Shown: positions 8,352-17,596 of the stretch, in pieces
How the letters are laid out: each line of letters starts with the position of its first letter
How positions within the stretch are numbered: position 1 is the first letter of the stretch
DNA from: Acidobacteriota bacterium
GTDB lineage: Bacteria; Acidobacteriota; Terriglobia; Terriglobales; Acidobacteriaceae
Direction of reading: 5' to 3'
DNA length: 23,519 bases
Assembly: GCA_021778315.1 (NCBI GenBank)
Contig: JAJYCQ010000028.1
Coordinates: forward strand, 1-23,519
Made by a program: the position numbers and the translations under genes
The notes under the pieces: model-generated
The model's database searches: none
Seen by the model: only the letters and a program-made list of their open reading frames with translations
What the model was told of the DNA's origin: nothing

Positions 8352-8810
8352 TTACTGGGGCGAGCCGTCGTGGTGGTCATCGTGGTCGCGATGATCGCGG
8401 CCGCCGTCGTGGGCGTGCTGCATGGCTACGTTATAGCCCTGGATGAAGCCCTGGCGATAGTCGTTGCGGTCTCTGCGGTCTACGGGTGGGTGTCTAAACA
8501 TCCGCGAGTGGCGCGGGTCCATTCCTCGTTGGTTCTGGACGTCGAAGCGTGCCGCTTCAACGCCGTCGTGGAAGCCTTGGCGGCTGGTCTCGGGGAACTG
8601 CGATGGAGGCGCATCCCACTGTCGGGAGTCGCGTTGTGCGTAGTTGCCATCGCCTTGTTGAGGGCCGTATTGCTGAGAGCCATATTGCTGCGGGCCTTGC
8701 TGCTGAGGAGCAGATTGCTGAGGGCTGTATTGCTGGGCTTGGAGACTGACAGCCGGGAGTGCAGCCAGTGCAATTGCCAGAAATGGTGTGGCGAGATAAA
8801 TGCTTCTCAA
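8352..8810 (-). CDS. Small secreted Gln-rich protein with a His/Asp-rich tail
   Basis: 152-aa exported protein of unknown function. I chose the TTG at 8810 because AGGAG lies 5 nt upstream and the protein then begins with a clean signal peptide, RSIYLATPFLAIALAALPAVSLQA, ending before QQY. The mature part has a low-complexity QQYGPQQ-type repeat (about residues 25-55). Two related segments follow, RQGFHDGVEAARFD and RQGFIQGYNVAMQH, each with the pattern RQGF-x2-G-x5, and they flank RHSRMFRHPPVDRRDRNDY. The tail DGGRDHRDHDDHHDGSPQ is rich in His and Asp and could bind divalent metal. It is probably periplasmic or surface-associated. No family is recognised. It lies downstream of prfA on the same strand with a 160-bp gap. 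Confidence 0.75.
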   Translation of the reverse strand: MRSIYLATPFLAIALAALPAVSLQAQQYSPQQSAPQQQGPQQYGSQQYGPQQGDGNYAQRDSRQWDAPPSQFPETSRQGFHDGVEAARFDVQNQRGMDPRHSRMFRHPPVDRRDRNDYRQGFIQGYNVAMQHAHDGGRDHRDHDDHHDGSPQ

Positions 8811-8971
8811 AAGGGCTCCTAATTTGGGGGAACACACCCAGTGCAATAGGACACAGATTCAGCCCTGAGAGCCGTACCGACGGCCCAAGATAAAAACTGG
8901 TTGATTTGGCATTTGGTTGTATGGTCTCGCGCTATTAAACGATCGCGGGGCGAGGCAAATGGAGGGAATGC

Positions 8972-10045
<1,074 letters not shown>

Positions 10046-10068
10046 GGGGAGCTCCTCCTGCGGAGGCG

Positions 10069-10100
10069 CAGGGATTAGGGAACAGGGATTAGGGATTAGG
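10069..10100 (+). repeat. GGGATTA-rich dispersed repeat, intergenic copy
   Basis: A 32-bp block built from GGGATTA units (unit, GGAACA, unit, unit). It lies about 25 bp upstream of prfA, with a further GGGATTA at 10113-10119. The whole block recurs exactly at 18042-18073, where it is inside a protein-coding gene. A chance match of this length is very unlikely. Confidence 0.85.
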
Positions 10101-10278
10101 AGAGGCGAAGTCGGGGATTAGGCGCAGCTAGGCAAAGTCGTGGCGGGTCGTCACGTGGGAGGTGCTCACCGGGTTTGCGCTGGTGTACATCATCTCTTTA
10201 GATGGTATCGCGAATGCCAGGGATTCGTGGGCGCGGGTTGGAGATCGGGATTGCGTGGCGTAGGTTCGGGCGATGAAA

Positions 10279-11040
10279 CTATTGTGGTTTGGCGGTGGCG
10301 TCCGGAGGGACCTCGGCGGCGGGGCCCAGGGTGACCGTCGCGGTGAAGAGATGGCAGTTGGTGTAGGTGGCTTCGAAGTGGCCGGTGGCGTCGTGGAGCG
10401 GCATGTCGGCGACCATGTGGTTGGAGAGCAGATAAGTCGTGCCGCCCAACTCCACGGGAGCGAGGTCGATCGTGGCAAAGGTGGCCAGCTTCAGAGGCGC
10501 GGCCACGTCGGGCGGGATGGTTCGCTCGATGTGGCGGACGTTGCCATCCGGACCAAGCAGCGCAAAGCCTTTGGTGCCTCGCTGGGCGCAGGCGTGGGCT
10601 GGACCGGTGCGGGCTTCAAAGTCGATGCGGCCGGCGGACAGCGTGTAACGATAGCAGTCCTGCGAGGAGGGCAGGAAGTACGCCAGCGCCGAGGCAAAGC
10701 CTCCCCGGACGAAGAGCGGAGGGAACTTCGGGATGAAGAGGAGGATGTGGTCGTGCTTGTAGTCGTTGGTTTCGAGCAGGCCGCCGTTGGGCTGGCGGAC
10801 AGTGCGGATGATGCCGCTGAGGGACATGCTGCGGACGACCTTGTGGTCGCGGATGGCCTGGCTGGTGGCCGTCTCGTCGCAGGTGAAGCTGGGGATGGCA
10901 CGGATCTGCTCGCTGGCCGTGGCGCCGATGCGCTGGAGCGCCTGCTGGAGCTCGGGGGAGTAGGCCGCTTGCTGCGCGACGGCGGTCGGCGGGAGGGAGA
11001 GGGAGCAGCCGATGAGCGCGAGATGGAGGATTCGTTGCAT
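10279..11040 (-). CDS. Secreted protein of unknown function (253 aa)
   Basis: I do not recognise a named family. The start at 11040 is an ATG with AAGGGG upstream; the frame is open further but the signal peptide begins here: MQRILHLALIGCSLSLPPTA, then VAQQ. The mature protein is soluble and mixes alpha and beta, with motifs IPSFTCDETATSQAIRDHK, DHILLFIPKFPPLFVRGGFA, LPSSQDCYRYTL and LPAPLHD-like segments near TGHFEATYTNCHLFTATVTL. Cysteines at FTCDE, DCYRY, AHACAQ and TNCHL suggest periplasmic disulfides. The overall look resembles short secreted proteins that are plentiful in Acidobacteriota, which is recollection and not a search result. It lies upstream of prfA on the same strand, 233 bp away, probably with its own promoter. 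Confidence 0.78.
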   Translation of the reverse strand: MQRILHLALIGCSLSLPPTAVAQQAAYSPELQQALQRIGATASEQIRAIPSFTCDETATSQAIRDHKVVRSMSLSGIIRTVRQPNGGLLETNDYKHDHILLFIPKFPPLFVRGGFASALAYFLPSSQDCYRYTLSAGRIDFEARTGPAHACAQRGTKGFALLGPDGNVRHIERTIPPDVAAPLKLATFATIDLAPVELGGTTYLLSNHMVADMPLHDATGHFEATYTNCHLFTATVTLGPAAEVPPDATAKPQ

Positions 11041-11303
11041 GCTGAGCGCCCCTTCGCTCGAGCTTCCACAGTATTCTCTCGCAGCGTACAAGAGAATGCC
11101 CTCGCTGAAGGCTGTGTGGTTTGTTGGGGATGCAGGCAGAGCGGTGGCGATTATTAGAAATCTCTCATAATCCGTGGGCGACAGGGGGAGTTGGGTGGGC
11201 TAGAATCGGGAGAGCGAAATGACAGTGGGCGTATCGGATTTGCTGAAGGTCATTCTGCTGCACGCATTCTCAAGGGACATTCCCGGCTTCGGAGATCGAA
11301 TCA

Positions 11304-12014
11304 TTGATCCAGCGTTTCAGTTCCATCGTTCGTGCAGTACCGGGGGCAGGGGCTCCTCGCAAAGGTGTTTGGGCCGGACTTTCGCTGCTGGGCCTGTTGT
11401 TTTTGTGCCAGGCAGCTCCGGCGCGTAGCCCGAGGACCCATGGGAGAGCTCGTCTGCGGCCTCCGGTTTCGCTGGTGCCGGCCGTGTTGCTGGAGCCTGG
11501 GGTGCTGCCGGCGGATGAGGCCGAGGTTCCGGCGGAGGGTGCGAAGTATGAGCTGAAACTGCATCATACTCACTCGGGCGAGACGCTGGATGTGGTGTAC
11601 CGGATCGGTAACACATACATTCCAGAGGCGATAGAGCGGCTCGACTATTTTCTACGCGACAGCCGGACGCAGGATGAGAAGGCTTACGATCCGAGTGAAT
11701 TCGACCTTTTGCATAACCTGATGGCGCGGTTGGGGCGGCCGGAGGGGGTGATCGACATTGTGTGCGGTTATCGGACACCCTGGACGAATGAGTTTTTGCG
11801 CCATCGGAGCCGGAATACCGGAGTGGCGAAGAACTCGCAGCATGTGCAGGCGAAGGCGATTGATATTCGCGTTCCCGGAGTGCGGACGAGGTATTTGCGG
11901 GATGCGGCGCTGAGTTTGGATGCGGGGGGAGTGGGGTACTATCCTCGCAGCCAGTTCGTGCATGTGGATGTGGGGCCGGTGCGGCGGTGGACGTTTGTCG
12001 GACGCGGCGAGTAA
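11304..12014 (+). CDS. Exported DUF882/M15-type murein endopeptidase (MepK-like)
   Basis: Predicted zinc peptidase that cleaves peptidoglycan cross-bridges in the periplasm. Its 236 residues include an N-terminal export segment RKGVWAGLSLLGLLFLCQA (about 20-38). The DUF882 core spans about 80-232: LKLHHTHSGETLDVVYR, DIVCGYRTPWTNEFLRH, KNSQHVQAKAIDIRVPG and SQFVHVDVGPVRRW. The metal ligands of the M15/MepK pattern are visible as His180-x6-Asp187 and His220. The start is a TTG at 11304 with GGAG about 10 nt upstream, and is less certain than the rest. Alanine racemase follows on the same strand 138 bp downstream, so both neighbours act on peptidoglycan. E. coli MepK cleaves 3-3 cross-links; whether this protein shares that preference is unknown. 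Confidence 0.87.
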   Translation: MIQRFSSIVRAVPGAGAPRKGVWAGLSLLGLLFLCQAAPARSPRTHGRARLRPPVSLVPAVLLEPGVLPADEAEVPAEGAKYELKLHHTHSGETLDVVYRIGNTYIPEAIERLDYFLRDSRTQDEKAYDPSEFDLLHNLMARLGRPEGVIDIVCGYRTPWTNEFLRHRSRNTGVAKNSQHVQAKAIDIRVPGVRTRYLRDAALSLDAGGVGYYPRSQFVHVDVGPVRRWTFVGRGE

Positions 12015-12034
12015 AGCAGAGAGTAGACCGGTAG

Positions 12035-12132
12035 ACAGTAGACAGGTAGGGCGGCGGGTGCGCGCTCTGGGTTGTGCTCTGTAAGCTTTACTTTCTACGA
12101 TAGTTACTGCCTACTGTCTACCTGTCTACTGT
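12035..12132. repeat. Inverted pair of GTAGACA-type repeats upstream of alr
   Basis: ACAGTAGACAGGTAG at 12035-12049 recurs as its exact reverse complement at 12118-12132. Each copy sits in a longer run of GTAGACA/GTAGACAG units. The arms are 15 bp and 68 bp apart, filling most of the 138-bp gap between the endopeptidase and alanine racemase genes. The second arm is followed by TTTTTG. This may be a folded RNA element or just two copies of a simple dispersed repeat. Confidence 0.75.
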
Positions 12133-12152
12133 TTTTGTCCGGCTCGGCGATA

Positions 12153-13307
12153 ATGGTGGGTGTGAAGAGCTGGGTAGAGGTTTCGGGGGCGCGGATGGTG
12201 GAGAACCTTCGCGCGGTGCAGGCGGTGGTGGGTGCGGATGTGGAGACGCTTGCGGTCGTAAAAGCCAATGGATATGGGCATGATGCGGTGTTGGTGGCCG
12301 GGGCGCTGGTGGAGGCTGGGGTGCATTGGCTGGGGATTAGCGATGTGGAGGAGGGGGCAAGGGTGCGGGCGGCGGTGGGCGAGGAGCCTCGGCTACTGGT
12401 GATGTGTGGGATGGAAGTGGCTGATTGCAAAGAGATTGTGAGGCTGGGGCTGACGCCGGTGGTGTGGACGGTGGAGCACGTTGCGGCGCTGGAGCGGGTG
12501 GGTGAGGAGGCGGGGCAGAGGGTGCGGGTTCATCTGGAGATTGATACGGGGATGGCTCGGCAAGGTGTTGATTTAAAGGGACCTGTAGAGGTTGCGGAGA
12601 GGCTCGCGGGGTCGAAATGGGTGGTTTGCGAGGGCGTACTGTCGCATTTGAGCTCGTCGGAGGAGGTAGGCTCGGAGGTGACGGAGAGGCAGCGAGCGAG
12701 GTTCGCGGAGGCTCTGGATGTTATTTATTCGATGGGAGTTAGGCCGGAGCTTGTCCACCTTGGGAATACGTCGGGGGTGGATGAGGGGTCGACGATGGAG
12801 TGGGTGCGGGGGGCGGCAAAAACGATGGGCGCGAGGGCGATGGTGCGGACCGGGCTGGCGCTGTATGGCCATTGTTTGCCGTTAGATACGGGGGCGGCGG
12901 GAGCGCTGGGAGCGCAGGTGAAGCCGGTGCTGACGTGGAAGACGCGGGTGATTGGGGTGAGGGAGATTGAGGCGGGTTCGACGGTGGGATATGGGGCTAC
13001 GTTTTCTGCTAAGTCCTTGATGCGATTGGCCTTAATTTCGGTGGGATATGCGGATGGGTTTCGGAGGGAGGCGTCTTCGGGGATGGGAGATGGATGGGTG
13101 ATGGTTGGGGGACAGAGGGCGCGGGTGGTGGGCCGGGTGTCGATGAATTTGACGACCGTGGATGTGACTGATATTGCGGGGGTTGCGGTGGGGGATGAAG
13201 TGGTGCTGCTGGGCGAGGGGGTGTCGGCGGAGGACCATGCGGGGTGGTGCGGGACGATTGCTTATGAGATTTTGTGTGGGATCCGGGCCAAGTTTTGTGT
13301 GATTTAG
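12153..13307 (+). CDS. alr: Alanine racemase
   Basis: PLP-dependent racemase that makes D-alanine for peptidoglycan. Its 384 residues fit the family, which usually has 360-390. The PLP lysine is K37 in LAVVKANGYGHDA. The second catalytic base is Tyr299 in ISVGYADGFRR. VHLEIDTGMARQG, HLGNTSG, VRTGLALYG and GSTVGYGATF are also standard Alr blocks. ATG 12153 was chosen because Alr proteins begin a few residues before the SWVEV segment, and the longer open frame would translate the upstream repeat. The ribosome binding site is weak (GGCTCGGCGATA). Codons end very strongly in G. Whether the gene is biosynthetic (alr) or catabolic (dadX) cannot be told apart, but the wall-enzyme neighbour favours alr. 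Confidence 0.95.
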   Translation: MVGVKSWVEVSGARMVENLRAVQAVVGADVETLAVVKANGYGHDAVLVAGALVEAGVHWLGISDVEEGARVRAAVGEEPRLLVMCGMEVADCKEIVRLGLTPVVWTVEHVAALERVGEEAGQRVRVHLEIDTGMARQGVDLKGPVEVAERLAGSKWVVCEGVLSHLSSSEEVGSEVTERQRARFAEALDVIYSMGVRPELVHLGNTSGVDEGSTMEWVRGAAKTMGARAMVRTGLALYGHCLPLDTGAAGALGAQVKPVLTWKTRVIGVREIEAGSTVGYGATFSAKSLMRLALISVGYADGFRREASSGMGDGWVMVGGQRARVVGRVSMNLTTVDVTDIAGVAVGDEVVLLGEGVSAEDHAGWCGTIAYEILCGIRAKFCVI

Positions 13308-13449
13308 GGTGCATTCAGCCAGGTCTTGGGTTGCAAGTGGCGCGACTGAGGGAAGGTTCGGGTTGCGCGGGGCGTGAATTGGGCCGTCGAGGGTGGGGGC
13401 ATGCGGAGGGGAGTTGGAGGTTCGCGAGGTGCCACCGCTTTGGGGAGGC

Positions 13450-13575
13450 TTAGCGAGTGGTGGCGAGGAGGAAGCATCCGGCGGCGGTGAGGATCAGGGC
13501 GGCGAGGTAGCTGCCAAGATTTTTGAGGGCTTGGTGTGAGGCCGGGGGCTGGTGGCGCAGCGCTTGGGGAGTCAT
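13450..13575 (-). CDS. 41-aa single-helix membrane protein at the end of the ABC operon
   Basis: A short gene in the 358-bp space between alr and the permease. The ATG at 13575 has AGGAG 7 nt upstream, and the frame ends with TAA after 41 codons. The protein has a polar N-terminus (MTPQALRHQPPASHQALKNL) and then one hydrophobic helix (GSYLAALILTAAGCFLLATT). It lies 89 bp past the permease stop on the same strand, separated by a REP-like hairpin. It may be a small subunit or regulator of the transporter, but this is inference from position and from the strong ribosome binding site. No family is recognised. Confidence 0.65.
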   Translation of the reverse strand: MTPQALRHQPPASHQALKNLGSYLAALILTAAGCFLLATTR

Positions 13576-13614
13576 GTGGGGTCTCCTATTGGTGAGGGTT
13601 TGATCGGCATCCGC

Positions 13615-13658
13615 ACCCATGTCTCAAAAGCGAGACATGGGGCACCCAAATTTTGGGT
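13615..13658 (+). repeat. REP-like double hairpin, copy 1
   Basis: CCCATGTCTC-AAAAGC-GAGACATGGG is a perfect 10-bp stem. It is followed by GGCACCC, and ACCCAAA-T-TTTGGGT forms a second 7-bp hairpin. The stem and the GGGGCACCC tail recur at 14558-14589 with compensatory changes in the stem. This copy is intergenic, immediately past the permease stop codon, and could also serve as an mRNA 3' end structure. Confidence 0.85.
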
Positions 13659-13664
13659 TAGAGG

Positions 13665-14644
13665 TTAGAGGGGGTTGCGGTAGCGGCGGAGTTGGATGGC
13701 GGCGGCGAGGAAGACGGCCGCGAGGGCGAGGCCCTCCCAGAGGCCGGGGTTGGTTAGGAAGTGGGCCGGGGAGAACTGCATGGGCGAGCCCAGGGCCATG
13801 TTGTTTGCGGTGAAGTCGAGGTCGCTGGGGCCGTGGAAGCGGTAGACCATCAGCTTGAAGACGTGGGTGGTGTGCAGGGTGATGGCTTCGAGGACGCCGA
13901 GGGCGAAGGGAGGGAGGACGGCCCAGAGGAGCGGGGTGCGTCGAGCCCAGGCGGAGACCAGAAGCAGCCAAGCCCAGAGGGGGGCGTACCAGAGGATCTG
14001 GATGCTGATGAGGTGGAGGAGCAGCATGAGCGCTCCCTGGGTGAGGGGGAGGCTGGTGTGGAGGGAGGTGGTGTCCATGCCGCGGAGGTGGAAGACGGAG
14101 AGGTTGATGAGCAGCATGAGGGACTGCAGGGCGATGGTGATGACGAAGGTGAGGAGCGGAAGGAGGACGAGGGGGATCGCGGCCTTGGAGAGGACGGTGG
14201 TGAGGTCGGAGATGGGGAGGGACTTCCAGAAGAGGATGCTGCGGTCGCGACGCTCGGAGTAGAGGGCGTCGAGGGAGTAGAAGACTCCGACGAGGGAGGT
14301 GGTACCGAGGATGAGGGCGGCGGCGAGGTTGTAGACCTGAATGGGGTCGACACCGCGGTGGGTGTCTTCGACGCCGTTGGTTATGGTCGTGAAGACGAGG
14401 TTGGCAGGGATGCGGAGGGTGCTGTAGGTGAAGCCGAGAAGGATGAGCGCGGCGACGATGAGGGGAGCGAGGTAGATGGCGCGGTTCTCCCAGAGCTCGC
14501 GGCGGATGAGCCAGAAGAGACGGTGGAGTTCGGAGATACGGGGGACGGTGGTGGAAACCCACATCTCAGAAGCGAGATGTGGGGCACCCGGATTTACGCC
14601 CGGAGCTGTGCCCGGATTTGCGGTTTGGGGGATGGATTCGGGGG

Positions 14645-14648
<4 letters not shown>
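13665..14648 (-). CDS. ABC-2 type transporter permease
   Basis: 327-aa integral membrane subunit of an ABC transporter or ABC-type stress sensor. The ATG at 14648 has AAGGAG 7 nt upstream and overlaps the ATPase stop as ATGA, so translation is probably coupled. Six hydrophobic helices are visible, including IYLAPLIVAALILLGFTY, LILGTTSLVGVFYSLDAL, IPLVLLPLLTFVITIALQ, LLHLISIQILWYAPLWAW, LWAVLPPFALGVLEAI and LALAAVFLAAAIQL. ERRDRSILFWKSLPISD between helices 2 and 3 is typical of ABC-2 permeases. Residues about 9-30 (NPGTAPGVNPGAPHLASEM) are encoded by a REP-like repeat and look like an acquired extension; the family-like part starts near RISELHRLFWLIRRELW. The substrate is unknown. Confidence 0.88.
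14558..14619 (+). repeat. REP-like hairpin, copy 2, inside the permease gene
   Basis: CCCACATCTC-AGAAGC-GAGATGTGGG is a perfect 10-bp stem, followed by GGCACCC. Compared with copy 1, two base pairs in the stem have changed on both sides (T-A to C-G and G-C to A-T), so pairing is kept. A 9-bp direct repeat CCCGGATTT follows at 14587-14595 and 14611-14619. The whole block lies in the first 31 codons of the permease and keeps its frame. Confidence 0.85.
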
Positions 14649-15556
<908 letters not shown>

Positions 15557-15558
15557 CG

Positions 15559-15930
15559 TTAGCTCTCCTTGGGGTTGGGTTGGGGTGCGGTGAGGAGATC
15601 GTGCGCGCTGAGGCCTAGGCGCTGGATGGTGGCCTGGAGGTGGGGCCATTCTTCGGAGAGGAACTTCTGGCGCTCGGCGCGGAGGAGGAGGTCGCGGGCT
15701 CCGGGGGTGACGAACATGCCGAGACCGCGGCGGGTCTCAATGGCTCCCTGGTCGACCAGCTCCTGATAGCCCTTGAGGACGGTGAGGGGGTTGACGCGGT
15801 TTTCGGTGGCGACGGTGCGGACGGAGGGGAGGGCGTCACCGTCCTTGAGGAGGCCGTCGAGGATCATGGCGACGACGCGACCTCGAAGCTGGCGGTAGAT
15901 CGGTTGGCTGTCGTTCCAATCGGGTTCCAT
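15559..15930 (-). CDS. GntR-family (YtrA-type) transcriptional regulator
   Basis: 123-aa DNA-binding repressor of the short YtrA subfamily: an N-terminal winged helix and a small C-terminal helical tail, with no large ligand domain. The winged-helix part is clear: PIYRQLRGRVVAMILDGLL, ALPSVRTVATENRVNPLTV (recognition helix) and YQELVDQGAIETRRGLGMFV. The start at 15930 has GGAG 8 nt upstream. The stop is 2 bp before the ATPase start, so the genes are cotranscribed. A palindrome 22 bp upstream of the start (15953-15972) is the likely autoregulatory site. YtrA-type regulators usually control their own ABC transporter operon. Confidence 0.93.
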   Translation of the reverse strand: MEPDWNDSQPIYRQLRGRVVAMILDGLLKDGDALPSVRTVATENRVNPLTVLKGYQELVDQGAIETRRGLGMFVTPGARDLLLRAERQKFLSEEWPHLQATIQRLGLSAHDLLTAPQPNPKES

Positions 15931-15952
15931 AGGGTGTGCTCCGGGTTGCTAC

Positions 15953-15972
15953 TGTTGTAGTTGACTATAACA
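15953..15972 (-). promoter_or_regulatory. Likely GntR/YtrA operator
   Basis: Read on the minus strand, TGTTATAGT-CA-ACTACAACA is a near-perfect inverted repeat with 9-bp arms and one mismatch. It ends 22 bp before the regulator start codon, in a locally AT-rich segment, and overlaps a possible -10 box (TATAGT). Position and symmetry fit an autoregulated GntR site. TTGACA further upstream (15982-15987) is too close to TATAGT to be a standard -35 partner. Confidence 0.6.
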
Positions 15973-16114
15973 CTATGAATCTGTCAAGCCCTGGGCGGAC
16001 GGCGGGAGTTGAGTGCGGGGGTTGGGGGAGGGCGTGGGATTCCACGCAGCCTGGACGGGGCTTTTGGCGTGGAGGATCAGAGGTTGCGGCGTGTCTCGGC
16101 GCTCTCCGGTCCTC

Positions 16115-17407
16115 TCAAGTTAAGGAGGGGATCTCGGCGGGCACCTCGGCTGATTCGTCCGAGGCCGTTGGCATCAGGAGCGGCCATCCTTGGCGCAGCA
16201 CATAGTCCAGCCAGGCTCCGGCGATCTGCGACGTGAGGACGGCGGCCACGACCAGCGTGGTGTAGAACTTCGAGCTGATGATCCCGGCGTCGAAGGCGAC
16301 ACTTGCGAGCACAATGCCCGGGCCTCCGCGCGCGTTCGTGGTGATCGCGAGGTTGATCAGATCCAATTTGCGGAATCCGGCAAAGCGAGCGGCGAGCGAC
16401 ACGGAGAACACTTTGACGACGCAGGTTCCGGCAATGAACGCGAACATCATCCCAAGCGACACTCCCCGGATCAGATCGAGCTTCAAACCGACGACCGCGA
16501 AGTAGACAGGAATGAAGAAGGCGAAGGAGACCTTGCTGATGGCGTCGAGTGCCTCGGCGAAGAGCCGGCGCTTCTTATGGACCACCGCAAATCCCGCCAG
16601 AAAGGCTGCGAACACGAGGCTGATGTCGAGCGCTCCGGCGACGGCGCAGTAGGTGAGCAGGACAGCAAGAGCGTAGCCGACGGGAGAGTATCGGGACAGC
16701 ACATTGAAGCGGGCTTTGTTGAGGCGCTTGATCAGGCGCGGAACGATCGTCAGACCAAGCACGAAAAAGACGATGGTTGCAAGCAGGTGAAACGACATCG
16801 CGCGTACATGGAGCACGGCCTTTCCCGCCGTCGCCGTGGCCACCGCCAGGGCAAGCCAAAGAACGATATCTTCCAGCACCGCGACGCTCAGCACCAGCCG
16901 TGCGAAACGAGTGTGAAGAATTTTGAGGTCGGCAAAGATCTTGGATACGACGGGCACGGAGGTTACGGCGACGCCGACGGCAAGAATAATGGTCAGCGAG
17001 ATGCGGTTGCCGTTGGGACCTGCCAGCGAGGGCCGGATCAGCCACGGAGCGAAGATCAATCCGAGCAGGAACGGCAGTCCTGTGCCGACAAGGATGAGCC
17101 AGCCTACTTCGCGCCGCTCCCCTCGCGTAAAAAGCTGCTGGGTCTCCGCTCCGGCAAGGAACATCAGCAGGAGCAGACCCAGCCAGTAAACAAAGTCCAG
17201 AACATTCCCCTGGTGTTTGGCGCTCTCGATGAAGTGGGCCGCAAAGGGTAGACGTCCGATGAGAGCGTTGCCGAGAACAACTCCGGCGAGTATTTCGCCG
17301 ACGACCTTCGGTTGACGCATTTTTACGAACAGCCACCCCAATACCTGAGCAAGCCCGACTAACAGTAAGAGGAGAAACAGAACTTGAGTCAGTTCGGAGT
17401 TTGTCAT
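16115..17407 (-). CDS. CPA2-family cation/proton antiporter (Na_H_Exchanger domain only)
   Basis: 430-aa integral membrane antiporter, related to the membrane part of KefB/KefC and GerN, that exchanges K+ or Na+ for protons. Roughly 12-13 hydrophobic helices run from VLFLLLLLVGLAQVLGWLF to FYTTLVVAAVLTSQIAGAWL. Family blocks include KVVGEILAGVVLGNALIG, LLLLMFLAGAETQ, GVAVTSVPVVSKIF, LSVAVLEDIVLWLALA and NARGGPGIVLASVAFDAG. No TrkA-N/RCK nucleotide-binding domain follows, so it is not full-length Kef. ATG 17407 is used; ATG 17437 in frame (MASILSRAQT) is equally possible, as neither has a strong ribosome binding site. Codon use and base skew are near neutral, unlike all neighbours, which may indicate a different history. 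Confidence 0.9.
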   Translation of the reverse strand: MTNSELTQVLFLLLLLVGLAQVLGWLFVKMRQPKVVGEILAGVVLGNALIGRLPFAAHFIESAKHQGNVLDFVYWLGLLLLMFLAGAETQQLFTRGERREVGWLILVGTGLPFLLGLIFAPWLIRPSLAGPNGNRISLTIILAVGVAVTSVPVVSKIFADLKILHTRFARLVLSVAVLEDIVLWLALAVATATAGKAVLHVRAMSFHLLATIVFFVLGLTIVPRLIKRLNKARFNVLSRYSPVGYALAVLLTYCAVAGALDISLVFAAFLAGFAVVHKKRRLFAEALDAISKVSFAFFIPVYFAVVGLKLDLIRGVSLGMMFAFIAGTCVVKVFSVSLAARFAGFRKLDLINLAITTNARGGPGIVLASVAFDAGIISSKFYTTLVVAAVLTSQIAGAWLDYVLRQGWPLLMPTASDESAEVPAEIPSLT

Positions 17408-17596
17408 GGTTTGCGCTCTGGACAGAATGGATGCCATTATCTCAGGATTCGTTTGCCCGGGTACCTGGATGCTGGTCGGGAATCGAGGAGACCGGTGTCC
17501 GCAAACGTTGATGTGGGGGCGATTGTTGGCGCAGGTGCGGAGAAGGATGGGGAAGGGATCACAGAAAGTTTGGGAGCGGGACGGTAGACTGGAGGA

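Noticed and set aside
11219..11428. 69-codon plus-strand open frame before the endopeptidase gene
   Set aside because: It overlaps the signal peptide coding region of the endopeptidase in another frame and has no domain or convincing ribosome binding site.
13624..14562. 312-codon minus-strand open frame in another phase over the permease
   Set aside because: The His/Pro/Arg-rich translation has no hydrophobic segments; the overlapping frame gives a good ABC-2 permease with translational coupling to the ATPase.
16190..17251. 353-codon plus-strand open frame opposite the antiporter
   Set aside because: The hydrophilic Asp/Glu/Arg/Gln-rich translation is what the reverse of a membrane protein gene gives; the antiporter is clearly the real gene.
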